DNA from: Pedobacter endophyticus
GTDB lineage: Bacteria > Bacteroidota > Bacteroidia > Sphingobacteriales > Sphingobacteriaceae
Length of the DNA stretch: 64,000 nucleotides
Assembly (NCBI RefSeq): GCF_015679185.1
Contig: NZ_CP064939.1
Coordinates: 2,232,001 to 2,296,000, forward strand
Reading direction: 5' to 3'
Both the position numbers and the translations under genes were made by a program. This document shows positions 1 to 9,642 of the stretch, piece after piece. Below the pieces are notes generated by a model, which was not told where the DNA came from, ran no database searches, and saw only the letters and a list, made by a program, of their open reading frames with translations. Numbering within the stretch: the first letter of the stretch is position 1; every line of letters starts with the position of its first letter.

Positions 1-589
1 TTTTGCCTTTTTTTAAGGTGCCATCGGCTATGGGCAAGTAAATGAAATCTGAAACGTAATTATTTTTTTTGTAAATGAGCTTACCGTTCAGGTAAACCAT
101 TACATGGTCGTCGTGATTAAGCTTGAGTACCTTTTTTGCACCCGAGATATCGCTCAACGTAAATTCTCTGCGGTAGTAAAGATCGTCGGAGTTCCATTTG
201 GTTTTTGCCCGCTGATCGTCGCCAAAAGGTGCATTTGCTTTTTTCCAGCTGTTATCATTGTAATCTAGGTCTTCCCATCCTTTTTCGGGCGTATCGAAAG
301 TATAACTTGCCTGATAAGCGGATTCATCTGTGGCCGGAAGCAACTGTCTGTATTTTTTCGTTTCATTACCGAGGAAACGGTAAAACTTATCGTCGACCCT
401 AATTACGCCCAACAATGATTGCTCTTTACCGGTCCAGTGCTTGGTTACCGATTCGTTCAACCCATCGCCGAATGACCAAACGCTAAAGTAGGCATCGTGG
501 GTAATAAGTGGATAAGCGGGCGCTTTGTCTTGTGCCCTTGTAATGGCGATTACAAAAAGACAGAGTGCAAATAAGGAAAATTTTCTCAT
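1..589 (-). CDS. Glutaminase-like DUF4964/DUF5127/DUF4965 family protein (3' end outside window)
   Basis: The reading frame opens with ATG at 589 and runs off the left edge, giving about 196 N-terminal residues. It starts with a signal peptide ([20 protein letters not shown]) followed by [19 protein letters not shown], which matches the start of the Bacteroidetes family with DUF4964, DUF5127 and DUF4965 domains often named glutaminase A. A beta-sandwich-like stretch follows ([24 protein letters not shown]). Secretion to the periplasm or outside is likely. The catalytic C-terminal part is not visible, so the substrate cannot be judged. It lies in the same direction as the LacI and SusC/SusD genes and may belong to the same locus, but the repeat array separates them. 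Confidence 0.75.
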   Translation of the reverse strand, partial: MRKFSLFALCLFVIAITRAQDKAPAYPLITHDAYFSVWSFGDGLNESVTKHWTGKEQSLLGVIRVDDKFYRFLGNETKKYRQLLPATDESAYQASYTFDTPEKGWEDLDYNDNSWKKANAPFGDDQRAKTKWNSDDLYYRREFTLSDISGAKKVLKLNHDDHVMVYLNGKLIYKKNNYVSDFIYLPIADGTLKKGK

Positions 590-849
590 AGTTATATTTG
601 GTTTTTGTGTGCTTATGATAAATCGATTTACTCAATAATCAACCAAATATCTTATTCTGAAAGGTTTGAAATGCTCAAGGAATAAGTTTGCTTTGATGGA
701 TTATGGGCACTACGGCTAATCTGAACATAAAACGTTTTACCAATTCAATATTAGAGAAATTAAACCCATAATAAAAATGGGGTCGGTAAAATTTTCATGA
801 CATTAAAAAGGGGTGTTGGTGGCTAGTTTCGGTTTTTTAGGGTTGGGCC

Positions 850-1490
850 TTCATAGAGTTCAGACCTCAACCAAACTATGTTTCCTATTTGATCAAATAT
901 TAGGTCTATTAAGAAACCATATAGGCATAGAGAACATGGAGACTGGGCGGTCATACAAACCTATGTTTCCTATGTGCCTAATGTGGTCAAAGAAAATATT
1001 AGGTGTATCAAGAAACCATATAGGCATAGAGAACATAGAGATTAGGCGGTCATACAAACCTATAATTCCTATGTGTCTATATGGTTAAAGTTAGCATGCG
1101 ATATGCAAAAGCGACCATATAGGTATAGAGATCATAGAGATTAGGCGGTCATACAAACCTATGATTCCTATGTGCCTAATGTGGGCAAAGCCAATATTAG
1201 GCCTGGTAAGAAACCATATAGGCATAGAGAACATAGAGATTAGGCGGTCATACAAACCTATAATTCCTATGTGTCTAATGTGGTCAAACAAAACGGTCTG
1301 GTAAGAAACCATATAGGCATAGAGATTAGGCGGTCATACAGACCTATGTTTCCTATGTGCCTAATGTGGTCAAAGAAAATATAAGTTCTGGTAAGAAACA
1401 TATGGGCATAGAGAACATAGAGACCTGGGCGGTCATACTAAAACTATATGTCCTATATGTCTATATGGTCAAAATATTGGCGAGTAAAAT
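850..1490. repeat. Tandem array of ~99-bp palindromic repeats
   Basis: Six clear units begin near 913, 1012, 1111, 1210, 1305 and 1395, with spacings of 99, 99, 99, 95 and 90 bases; a decayed half unit lies at about 850-912. Each unit has ACCATATAGGCATAGAG at one end and a near-reverse-complement (CCTATGTGTCTATATGGT or a variant) at the other, around a conserved GGCGGTCATACAAACCTAT core. Each unit can therefore fold into an imperfect long hairpin. Open frames inside the array are by-products of the repeat period and show no protein-like composition. The remaining flanks (590-850 and 1490-1567) show no gene. Confidence 0.9.
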
Positions 1491-1567
1491 CTAAGCTACA
1501 AAAACGCAGTAGACGCTGAAAAGCCAATGCGGAAAAACATATGTTGTATATGTTTATTTTACAAAAT

Positions 1568-2572
1568 TTATTCCCTGATAATCAACCGTGCGGGAATGAT
1601 AATCTTCTGGTTTTCTAACTTGGTTTTCGATGAAAGCTGTTTCAAAATGAGCTTAATTACATTTTCTGCAATTTCTTCTAGAGGCTGCTGAACAACGGAA
1701 ACGCTTGGGGTGTGCAATTCAAAAGCTTCGTGATCATCGTATGCAATAACAGAGAACTCATCGCTGATTTTTTTATTAATTTGCTTTAGAACCTTTAGTC
1801 CGCTAATGGCTAAGTAGTTGGTTGCAAACAAAACAGCGTCGATGTCTTTAGTTTTAAACAGTTTTTCAACCTCATCCATGGTTTCCGCCTCCTCCTGGTT
1901 AAAATGGATCTTAACTACCAAATCGTCGTTATAAGGAATTCCATTATCTTCAAGGGCTTTTTTGTAACCCTCGTAACGTTCGGTAATTTGCTGCACATCA
2001 ATATCGGTGGTAACCAATGCGATGTTCTTTTTGCCCTGCTTTATAAAACTTTCTACCGATTGATAAGAGGCATTGAAATGGTCGGCGCCAACATAGCTTG
2101 TGTCTATTCCGGGAAGGTTTCTATCAAATAAAATTACCGGATTGCCATCATCGATCAGCATTTGAATGTCTTCTTCGATGCCTTTAATTGGAGAAATGAT
2201 ATATGCGTCGACCTTTCGCGATTTAAACATATTAATCAGCTCCTTGGCCTTATCAACGCTGTTTTCTGTACTCGAATAAATGATTTTGTAGCCTTTTTTA
2301 TAGGCCTTATCTTCAATCAGCCTGGCGATGCGGGAGAAAAATGAATTGGAGATATCTTCGATAATTAAACCGATAATATTAGAGTTGCCAGTTCTCAAAC
2401 TTCTGGCAATCTGGTTCGGCTTGTAGCCGCTTTCTTCAATAATTTTTTTAACTTTTTCGATTACGGCCTCGCTAATTGATTTCTCCTTAGCCTTGCCGTT
2501 GATGATGAATGAAACTGTGGTAATGGAAACATTGGCTTTAACAGCAATGTCTTTGATAGAAAGCGATTTCAT
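1568..2572 (-). CDS. LacI/PurR-family transcriptional regulator
   Basis: A 334-aa protein of normal LacI length. Residues 4-25 (LSIKDIAVKANVSITTVSF) form the helix-turn-helix, followed by the hinge helix region (YKPNQIARSLRTGNSNIIG) and a periplasmic-binding-protein-like effector domain from about residue 60 to the end (IGLIIEDISNSFFSRIARL, AVLFATNYLAISGL, PARLIIRE). It should bind DNA as a dimer and respond to a sugar or nucleoside-like ligand that cannot be deduced here. It sits downstream of the SusC/SusD pair in the same direction, so control of that pair is a reasonable inference. The effector domain keeps its DRNLPGIDTSYVGADH segment. Confidence 0.93.
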   Translation of the reverse strand: MKSLSIKDIAVKANVSITTVSFIINGKAKEKSISEAVIEKVKKIIEESGYKPNQIARSLRTGNSNIIGLIIEDISNSFFSRIARLIEDKAYKKGYKIIYSSTENSVDKAKELINMFKSRKVDAYIISPIKGIEEDIQMLIDDGNPVILFDRNLPGIDTSYVGADHFNASYQSVESFIKQGKKNIALVTTDIDVQQITERYEGYKKALEDNGIPYNDDLVVKIHFNQEEAETMDEVEKLFKTKDIDAVLFATNYLAISGLKVLKQINKKISDEFSVIAYDDHEAFELHTPSVSVVQQPLEEIAENVIKLILKQLSSKTKLENQKIIIPARLIIRE

Positions 2573-2734
2573 TTGGCTGGTGTTCTATTTGGTTGATGTA
2601 TCAAAGCTAAATAAAAATTGCAGCTTTAATATTCCAACATGGTGTAAAAGCTGCAATTTAACATTTTTTATGTTAATCAATTTAGTAAAATTTATTGGGA
2701 AGCGCTAAACCGCTATTTTACGCGACCATCTGGT

Positions 2735-2949
2735 AAAGGTCATTAGTTAAGAACGACGGGTGTCAGGCTGAGCCTTTCGACTTCGCTCAAGATAAACTCA
2801 GTCGAAGACTTTTTTACAGCACAAATCTATTAACATCTGCCCTTCGGCTAAGCCTGTATTGAGCCTTTCTGCTTCGCTCAAGATGAACGCCAGTCGAAAT
2901 GCTCAGGGTGACAATCTTCTTAGCTTTATTCTTAACTAAATGACGTCGG
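2735..2949. repeat. MITE-like interspersed element, copy 1
   Basis: A roughly 210-bp non-coding element. Its left end reads TCATTAGTTAAG and its right end CTTAACTAAATGA, which are inverted repeats. The interior carries CTGAGCCTTTCGACTTCGCT and a second related stretch ending GCTCAGGGTGACAA. The same parts recur near 18898, 23973 and 43093. CCATCTGGT occurs directly outside both ends (2726-2734 and 2950-2958) and could be a target-site duplication. No open frame of note lies between 2573 and 3026. Confidence 0.7.
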
Positions 2950-2983
2950 CCATCTGGTTGTGCTTAGTCTGTAAAAACATCCA

Positions 2984-3017
2984 TAAAAACGAAGGGCAGC
3001 AATTTCTTGCTGCCCTT
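2984..3017 (-). terminator. Rho-independent terminator of susC/susD operon 1
   Basis: A perfect 11-bp stem, AAGGGCAGCAA paired with TTGCTGCCCTT, has a 4-nt loop. On the minus strand it is followed by CGTTTTTATGG. It lies 10 bases past the SusD stop codon at 3027, so it closes the SusC-SusD transcript. Confidence 0.8.
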
Positions 3018-3026
3018 GTGTTTGAA

Positions 3027-4697
3027 TTAATAACCCGGATTTTGGGTTAGTTTAGCATTTAAATCACGTTGTCGTTGTGGTATAGGATAAAGCGTTTTAG
3101 TTGCGCTTGATGGTGTATGATCCCACCAGCTTGCAGTTGCAAATTTCCCGAACCGGATCAGGTCATCTCGTCTGAAACCCTCAAAAATAAACTCACGCCC
3201 CCGTTCAGCCAAAAGTTCATCTAAGGTTAAGTTGGCCACTGTGTAGGCATGAGCTGGCCATGTGGCGTCGGTATAAGCCCGCTTTTTGCAAGTATTAATC
3301 AGCGCTACAGCATCGGCTGTTGCAACACCACCATTTTTGCGGATTAAAGCTTCTGCCTTAGCAAAATAAACCCATGTTAAACGGTAAATGTTCCAGTCGG
3401 TGTTGTTGTAATTTGGATCTGGTGCAACCGCCGTAGTGTCAGTACCATTTACTACAAAGCCAGCAACAGAGTTGCCTAAACGATATTTGTTAAACCTAAC
3501 ACCGCTGTTTTCCTCGCCCTCGCTCATGTTAGAAACGGTAGAGTTTGATTTGTTCCTGCGAATGTTATCAACAAAAACCAAAGGCTGTCCTGCGTATTCG
3601 ACAGTACCCTGAACAGGATCTTTCGGGTTTGCAAATTTGTATTGCGTACCAATTAGCAACCATTCTTTTCGCCTTAAATCATCAGTATCATAAGTGGTAT
3701 AATTGCCTGGCACAACTACAACCCCATCATTACCATTTCTACCGCCGCCGTAAATCTCACGCTGCGAAAAGTGGAAAAAATCGGCCGCAAAGCCCGGCTC
3801 AAAGTTGGCCGTTTTGTAGTTATAAGCAATAGAGAAGATTACTTCTTTTGATAAATCGTTGGTATTTGAAAATTGATCGAGAATGTTCGGATCAAGTGCC
3901 ATTGCACCATTTTGCCCGCCTGCCTGATTGGTAATCAGTTTATCGGCCGCGGCAATACAATCATCCCAACGTGCGGTGCCTGTCCAAGCTTCAGCATTCA
4001 AGTACAAATCAACCAACATGGCATATCCACCGGCTTGCGTCATACGACCAAGCATGCCTCTTGATAATTTTGGCGCTTTATCAATATTCTCTTTAATCTC
4101 CTTTTCGATAAAATTGAATACCTCTGCCCTTTGGGTGGTTGGTGGATAGTCATCAGGAGACACCGTTCCTTGTGGAATTTCGGTTGTGATGGGAATATTG
4201 CCCCACAAATCCATCAATTTAAGGTAATGAAAAGCCCTTAACAATTTCAATTCGGCGATGTAAGATTCTTTTTCTTCCTGGGTAATTCCCATTTCGGCGA
4301 TGCTTCTGGATTCGAGATTCAGTATCGGACTGTTGCACAAGCCCATTCCCCAATACATCAGGTTCCACGCATTGTTAAAGCCACCTTCATCTACCGTCCA
4401 GGTGTGGTAATGCAAACGCTTCCATTTACCTCCATCTTCGCCGTGAGGTCCTTTTGTTGGCCACGCCAGTTGATCGCCCGAAAGCTCGGCCATACGCCAC
4501 CAGCCATCCTGGCCCGATGGGGTTGCCCATGCGTTGGCGTGTGTATAAGGCCGTAAAACAGCCGAAATTACCTCGTTCTTATTAGAATAAAATTGATCTG
4601 CAGGAATTTGATCGTAAGCCTTTTCATCAAGCTTGGTACACGAAAAGCCTATTCCAACGAGCAGAAATAATGCGATATATTTGATATTTTTTTTCAT
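3027..4697 (-). CDS. SusD/RagB family nutrient-binding outer-membrane lipoprotein
   Basis: A 556-aa protein with a lipoprotein signal (MKKNIKYIALFLLVGIGFSC, lipid-anchored Cys20). The SusD N-terminal TPR-like region starts near AYDQIPADQFYSNKNEV, and the C-terminus has the family ending YPIPQRQRDLNAKLTQNPGY. SusD-type proteins sit on the cell surface as a lid over the SusC barrel and bind glycans or peptides. The gene starts 11 bases after the SusC gene, so the two are surely co-transcribed. No CAZyme lies next to this pair, so its ligand is unknown. Confidence 0.95.
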   Translation of the reverse strand: MKKNIKYIALFLLVGIGFSCTKLDEKAYDQIPADQFYSNKNEVISAVLRPYTHANAWATPSGQDGWWRMAELSGDQLAWPTKGPHGEDGGKWKRLHYHTWTVDEGGFNNAWNLMYWGMGLCNSPILNLESRSIAEMGITQEEKESYIAELKLLRAFHYLKLMDLWGNIPITTEIPQGTVSPDDYPPTTQRAEVFNFIEKEIKENIDKAPKLSRGMLGRMTQAGGYAMLVDLYLNAEAWTGTARWDDCIAAADKLITNQAGGQNGAMALDPNILDQFSNTNDLSKEVIFSIAYNYKTANFEPGFAADFFHFSQREIYGGGRNGNDGVVVVPGNYTTYDTDDLRRKEWLLIGTQYKFANPKDPVQGTVEYAGQPLVFVDNIRRNKSNSTVSNMSEGEENSGVRFNKYRLGNSVAGFVVNGTDTTAVAPDPNYNNTDWNIYRLTWVYFAKAEALIRKNGGVATADAVALINTCKKRAYTDATWPAHAYTVANLTLDELLAERGREFIFEGFRRDDLIRFGKFATASWWDHTPSSATKTLYPIPQRQRDLNAKLTQNPGY

Positions 4698-4708
4698 TGT
4701 GGTATATT

Positions 4709-7700
4709 TTAAAATCCAACATTTACGCCAAACAAGAATGATCTCGTGCTTGGATAGGCATTTCTGTTATCAACACCAGGGCCTAAGCCGGTATCAGCAA
4801 TAAAATCGGGGTCGTTGCCGGAATAACCTGTTATCGTAAACAAGTTTTGCCCGGTTGCGTAAACGCGTAAGTTGCGAATGGTTTTAGATTTAAACTTGAA
4901 GTTATAACCCAGGGTAACTTCATCAATCTTCACGTTTGTTCCTTCTTCTAAATAATAATCAGAGTACATAAACGTATCGTTGATTTGGCTGAATTTAGGA
5001 TCGTTAAACGCCGATCTGAGGTAATTGCTGCCCTTAACAAATGGATTTGCGTAAGTAAGCGCCGTTGTGTTTAAGATCTGGTAATCGAATTTTCCACGTA
5101 CGAATACTCTTAAATCCCAGTTTTTGTAACCGAAATTTGCAGTGTAAGAAGCATAGTATTTGGGAATGGCGTTACCAATTTTGGCCAAATCAGTTAAGTT
5201 CGGATCTTTTGAATAATTAATCTTATCATTTGTTACCGCTTCGCCGTTTCTGTTAAAGAACAACCATTTTCCATCTTCGGTGAAACCTGCAAAACGCTTG
5301 CCCCAAAACTCACCCACATTCGAACCTTCGTAAGTAGTAATCGCATCGCCTAAATCTCCTGATCCGCCAATGCCGCCAAAGGTTTTATATTTTACCTTGA
5401 ACACATCGTCAGAATAGGAAACGAATTTATTGCTCAATGTACTTCCGGTAAAATCCATTGTAAAGCTGAAATCTTTCTTTTGAATCGCTTTGTAGCTCAA
5501 TGCAAGCTCCACACCTTTTGATGATATTGTACCAACGTTTGCATAAATATTGGCAAGCACATAAGGCGGTTGAGGTGTAGTGTAAGTATCTAACAAGTCT
5601 TTCGTTGTTCTGTCAAACACATCCAATGCACCCGTCAACTTGCTGTTAAATAACGTAAAATCGGCACCAATATTCAACTCACGTTTGGTTTCCCATTTCA
5701 AGTTGGGGTTAACATTGGTTGTTGGTCCGTAAGTTTCGCGGTATGTTCCATCTGGGTAGAGGTAGCGACCACCGCCACCCAACAATACCCGGGAAGCGTT
5801 GTTGGTAAAACCTGTATTACCGGTTACCCCGTAACCAGCTCTTAGTTTTAAATAATTCACCCATTTCACATTTTTCATGAAATTCTCATCGGAAATGTTC
5901 CATCCGACAGAAACAGCTGGGAAATCGCCCCATTTGTTGTTCACCCCAAATTTAGATGAACCTTCGTGACGCAAAATCAACTGCAATAAATATTTGTTGT
6001 TAAAGGCATAGTTTACACGACCGAAAAATGCAATCAGTGTGTTGTCGCTTTTAAAGCTTGACAGGTTTGCACGACCATCGGAACGGGCCAAGCCCTGGCT
6101 TAAGTTATCTTCGTGAAACTGATCGTTTAAGAAACCTCTGTTATCTGCCGATTGGCCTTCTTCAATATTATAACGGTAGCTATAACCTGCAACGGCGGTA
6201 ATTGAGTGCTTATCGTTTATGGTGGTATTGTAACTTACGGTTGGTTCAACGGCAAAGTTTTGCGATAAGTAATTGCCCTTGCTGGCGAATCCTCCATTTG
6301 GATAATCAGAATCTTCGATCGATCTTTCGGAGAAGATAGATGCCCAGGCACCATCGATGTAGCTGTTGCGTTGTACGGAACCGAAAATTGAAGCTTTTAA
6401 GCCTTTGGCCAGATCGTAATCTGCTTTGATATCGGCCGAAGTAGTCTGTTGCTTTCTGTAGTTCCGCTCTTGAAACAACCTGGCGTATTGGTTTGTACTT
6501 TGAGTATCGTGGTAAAAACTTCCATCGGGATTGTAGATAAGCTTGGTTGGGTTTTTAACCAGTTCTTCTTCCCATCCACTTCCCCCAAGCAAATTTGCGT
6601 TGTTAAAATTGGTAGCCAGGTTCATTTGAACGTTTAACTTATCGTTTAAACCTCGCTGGTTAACATTTAGCCTGAAAGTGTATTCTTTTCTACCGTTTTC
6701 TAAACCGATGCCTTGCAAATCGCGGTAATTTAAGCTGGCCCTGTAGTTGGTGTTGCTTGTACCGCCGGAAAGCGAAACGTTGTGGTTTTGCGAAAAGTTG
6801 TTTTTGTTGATTAAGCTGCCGTACAGATCTTCGCTACCGCCGTAATCTACGGCATCGATTTGGCCAGATTGTATTCCGGCCCTAAACTCATCGGCAGTTA
6901 AAAAATCCTGACGGTTTTGAATGTATTCTTTCCTGATATAAGCCGAATAGTTAAAGGTTGGAGCACCAGGTTTACCTTTTTTGGTAGTAATTAAAATTAC
7001 ACCGGCATTGGCACTGGTACCGTAAATTGCGGCACCGGATCCATCTTTTAACACATCGACAGAAAGGATATCATCTTGCTGCAACAGATCGATGTTACCG
7101 CCGGGGATTCCATCAATTACATAAAGTGGGCTGGCATCGCCGGTTACGGTAATAGCGCCCCTAAGTTGAACACTGGGCCCACTATTTGGGTTAGAACCGC
7201 TGGTTCGCGTTAAGTTTAGTCCTGCCACTTTTCCTTGTATAAGGTCTAAGGCGTTTCGGGCTCCACCCTGCCGAAACTGGGCAGTATCAACGTGCGCTAC
7301 TGACGAGGTTACCTCCTTGGTTTTTAAGGTACCGTAACCCACCACGACAACATCATTTAGATTTTGCGAATCGGAAGGAACCAGGCTTACCACTAAAGGG
7401 GTTGCCCCGTTTCCTGCGGGCATAGATTTAGATTGATAACCGATGTAGCTGAAAACCAAAACGTCGGTAGGGGCACTTACGCTAATGCTAAATTTTCCAT
7501 TTTCTTGCGTAACAGTTCCACCTGTTTTACCTTGAATTTTGATTCCTACACCTGGCAAACCAAGTTTCTTTTCATCTACAACGGTACCGGTAATTGTTTT
7601 TTGGCCAGCGCTGGCGCCCGGCGTGGCTGCAGGTGCTGTTGCCGCAGGCGTTGCTGGTACTGCGGTTGGCGCTGTCGCCGGACTTGCACCACCTAAAGGG

Positions 7701-7894
7701 TTCACCGGCGGTTTCACCGTGTCCGTGGGTTTTGTAACCGGAACCTTTTTGGTTGTGTCTCGTTTTGTTGTGTCTTGCTGAAAATAATAAAGACTGTAAC
7801 TGGTCTTTTTGCTCATTAATTTTGCAAACAACGGGGGGCTTGAAAGCAGGATCAGGCATAGGAATCCTGACAACCTGAGTAGAATGTTTCTCAT
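4709..7894 (-). CDS. SusC/RagA family TonB-linked outer-membrane protein with Pro/Ala/Thr-rich linker
   Basis: About 1061 aa. Start chosen at ATG 7894 (MRNILLRLSGFLCLILLSS); a GTG at 7900 is an alternative. After the signal peptide comes an unusual low-complexity stretch of about 60 residues (roughly 35-98) rich in Thr, Lys, Pro and Ala. It is followed by a carboxypeptidase-regulatory-like beta domain (about 100-180, GTVVDEKKLGLPGVGIKIQG), the plug domain starting near GYGTLKTKEVTSSVAHVD, and the 22-strand barrel ending STRSFLFGVNVGF. It imports a ligand captured by the SusD partner using TonB energy. The linker is not usual for the family; it may span peptidoglycan or position the regulatory domain. 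Confidence 0.95.
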   Translation of the reverse strand: MRNILLRLSGFLCLILLSSPPLFAKLMSKKTSYSLYYFQQDTTKRDTTKKVPVTKPTDTVKPPVNPLGGASPATAPTAVPATPAATAPAATPGASAGQKTITGTVVDEKKLGLPGVGIKIQGKTGGTVTQENGKFSISVSAPTDVLVFSYIGYQSKSMPAGNGATPLVVSLVPSDSQNLNDVVVVGYGTLKTKEVTSSVAHVDTAQFRQGGARNALDLIQGKVAGLNLTRTSGSNPNSGPSVQLRGAITVTGDASPLYVIDGIPGGNIDLLQQDDILSVDVLKDGSGAAIYGTSANAGVILITTKKGKPGAPTFNYSAYIRKEYIQNRQDFLTADEFRAGIQSGQIDAVDYGGSEDLYGSLINKNNFSQNHNVSLSGGTSNTNYRASLNYRDLQGIGLENGRKEYTFRLNVNQRGLNDKLNVQMNLATNFNNANLLGGSGWEEELVKNPTKLIYNPDGSFYHDTQSTNQYARLFQERNYRKQQTTSADIKADYDLAKGLKASIFGSVQRNSYIDGAWASIFSERSIEDSDYPNGGFASKGNYLSQNFAVEPTVSYNTTINDKHSITAVAGYSYRYNIEEGQSADNRGFLNDQFHEDNLSQGLARSDGRANLSSFKSDNTLIAFFGRVNYAFNNKYLLQLILRHEGSSKFGVNNKWGDFPAVSVGWNISDENFMKNVKWVNYLKLRAGYGVTGNTGFTNNASRVLLGGGGRYLYPDGTYRETYGPTTNVNPNLKWETKRELNIGADFTLFNSKLTGALDVFDRTTKDLLDTYTTPQPPYVLANIYANVGTISSKGVELALSYKAIQKKDFSFTMDFTGSTLSNKFVSYSDDVFKVKYKTFGGIGGSGDLGDAITTYEGSNVGEFWGKRFAGFTEDGKWLFFNRNGEAVTNDKINYSKDPNLTDLAKIGNAIPKYYASYTANFGYKNWDLRVFVRGKFDYQILNTTALTYANPFVKGSNYLRSAFNDPKFSQINDTFMYSDYYLEEGTNVKIDEVTLGYNFKFKSKTIRNLRVYATGQNLFTITGYSGNDPDFIADTGLGPGVDNRNAYPSTRSFLFGVNVGF

Positions 7895-8080
7895 TGGCAC
7901 TCACTAGTTTAGTTTATAATTAGTTATGCTTTGTGGCTAACTATTCACTTAATTAATGGAGCGTATGAAATTAATTATGGATGATATAGGATTTCCGCAA
8001 AACGATTTAGTAACGCCTTAAAGGCATTTTTGTTTTAAAAAAACGTTTATAGTCCCTAAAATGTTACGTTGAGTGGCAAA

Positions 8081-9190
8081 CTATTTTTTTGCAAGGTAGG
8101 TAGTAATAAGTTTGGCCGTCTTTGCCGAAGCGCCGGGTTTTCCCATCAGGTTTAGCAGCGCTTTATAGTCGGTAAACATCTGGCCTCGACCCGATCCATC
8201 TAAAATAAGGTGCAACTCCTTACTTACTTTTTCTGTATTGCAATCTTCTTGAATCAGCTCGGTTACAATCTTTTTATCAACAATTAAATTAACCAACGAA
8301 ATAAATTTGATTTTGATCAGCATTCGGGCAATGGCGATTGAGATTACGCCCCCTTTATAAACTACAACCTGCGGCACTTGGAACAGTGCGGTTTCGAGGG
8401 TGGCCGTTCCCGACGCTACGATTGCTGCATGAGCATGATGCAATAAATTATAGGTATTGTTAAAAAGAAGTTTCACCTTTTTTGTGCCGATAAATTGCTG
8501 ATAATAGGCTTCGCCAAAGGTTGGGGCGGCCGCAATGGCAAAGGTATAATCCGGATATTCATCTACAACGCTGAGCATTACAGGCAACAATCGTTCTATT
8601 TCTTGCTTTCTGCTTCCGGGCAGCAAAGCGATTATTTTTTCATCGCCCAAGCCGGCGCTTGCCCTAAACTCTGGATCGGCCTCAAATTGGGCAATCTCAT
8701 CTAAAAGCGGGTTTCCGACATAATCAACCTCCATTCCCCAGTTTTTATAAAAGCTTACTTCGAATGGCAAAATGCAAAACATGTGATCGACTACACGCTT
8801 AATCTTTAGTACGCGTCTTTGATTCCAAGCCCACACCTTGGGCGAAATATAATAGCAAACCAGCATGTTATTGGCCTTGGCAAACTCTGCAATTTTAAGG
8901 TTAAAACCCGGGAAGTCTATCAATACCAAAACGTCTGGCTTCCAAGCTAAAATATCTTCCTTGCAGGTTCGGAGGTTTTTAAAAATGGTTCGCAAATTGG
9001 CAACCACCTCGGTAAAGCCCATAAAAGCCATATCGGCATAATGCTTAACCAATTGCCCGCCTTCCGTCTGCATTTTGTCGCCACCAAAATAACGAAATAC
9101 AGCATTGCCGTCTTCAATTTTTAAAGCCTTCATTAAATTGGCACCGTGCAAATCGCCCGATGCTTCTCCTGCTACGAGGTAGTATTTCAT
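8081..9190 (-). CDS. lpxB: Lipid-A-disaccharide synthase
   Basis: A 369-aa GT19 glycosyltransferase. It joins UDP-2,3-diacylglucosamine to lipid X to make the lipid A disaccharide at the inner face of the cytoplasmic membrane. Seen in the sequence: N-terminal YYLVAGEASGDLHGANLMKA, VLIDFPGFNLKIAEFAK, YYISPKVWAWNQRRVLKIK and the nucleotide-sugar region LLPGSRKQEIERLLPVM. Length fits the family. It follows surE and a small membrane protein in the same direction, an order I recall from other Bacteroidetes. The start at ATG 9190 gives the expected N-terminus with no extension. Confidence 0.97.
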   Translation of the reverse strand: MKYYLVAGEASGDLHGANLMKALKIEDGNAVFRYFGGDKMQTEGGQLVKHYADMAFMGFTEVVANLRTIFKNLRTCKEDILAWKPDVLVLIDFPGFNLKIAEFAKANNMLVCYYISPKVWAWNQRRVLKIKRVVDHMFCILPFEVSFYKNWGMEVDYVGNPLLDEIAQFEADPEFRASAGLGDEKIIALLPGSRKQEIERLLPVMLSVVDEYPDYTFAIAAAPTFGEAYYQQFIGTKKVKLLFNNTYNLLHHAHAAIVASGTATLETALFQVPQVVVYKGGVISIAIARMLIKIKFISLVNLIVDKKIVTELIQEDCNTEKVSKELHLILDGSGRGQMFTDYKALLNLMGKPGASAKTAKLITTYLAKK

Positions 9191-9215
9191 AAATTATTGG
9201 TTCATTGGTTCACTA

Positions 9216-9261
9216 GTCATCGGATGAATCCCTAACCCGCTTGCTATATTCATCCGATGAC
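9216..9261. repeat. Single 46-nt hairpin related to the array at 53002-53436
   Basis: The arms GTCATCGGATGAAT and ATTCATCCGATGAC pair over 14 bp around an 18-nt loop. The flanks contain the same TTGGTTCATTGGTTCA wording as the larger array. Compared with that array, one base pair in the stem is swapped (C-G to G-C) on both sides, so pairing is kept. Just right of it, 9313-9340 contains a decayed GCCAGTTTCAACTGACGG copy of the repeat family at 57174. Confidence 0.8.
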
Positions 9262-9356
9262 TTTCATTTTGTTATTGGTTAATTGGTTCATTGGTTCATT
9301 CTTTTATTGGTTTTGCCGCCAGTTTCAACTGACGGAAAGGCAATACTTACAGCGCT

Positions 9357-9629
9357 TTAAAAAACCTTGTATGCAAAGAAAACAAACGCACACACAAATG
9401 TTGCAGCCAAAATTCCTTGCCCGGTTTTAACCTTATTGAATTTGAAAAAGATTTGCATGGTATAAGCATTCACCGCAATACCGCCAATGTATAATAAATC
9501 GGCTTTGGCCAAAGCGCCAACATGGTGAATAATGTAATAGGCAATGGAGCATAATATCGCTGGAATAATTAAGCCGATTGCTAAACCAATCCAAACGGAA
9601 TCATTTATTTTTCTGAGTATTTCGTTCAT
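9357..9629 (-). CDS. Small integral membrane protein, function unknown
   Basis: A 90-aa protein starting MNEILRKINDSVWIGLAIG. I chose ATG 9629, since an upstream in-frame start would lie inside the surE stop region. Three hydrophobic stretches are visible (about residues 12-33, 42-58 and 70-88), so it should span the inner membrane. It lies 13 bases after surE and upstream of lpxB, and all three are read in the same direction. No motif indicates a function. A role in envelope lipid metabolism is only a guess from position. Confidence 0.75.
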   Translation of the reverse strand: MNEILRKINDSVWIGLAIGLIIPAILCSIAYYIIHHVGALAKADLLYIGGIAVNAYTMQIFFKFNKVKTGQGILAATFVCAFVFFAYKVF

Positions 9630-9642
9630 GTTCAAAAAAAGC

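Noticed and set aside
813-1312. Open frames on both strands in the palindromic array, 91 and 73 aa.
   Set aside because: They repeat with the array period, change phase with unit length and show no protein-like composition or start signal.
7572-7904. A 110-aa frame overlapping the SusC signal and linker.
   Set aside because: It is a shadow of the GC-rich Pro/Ala linker of the SusC gene.
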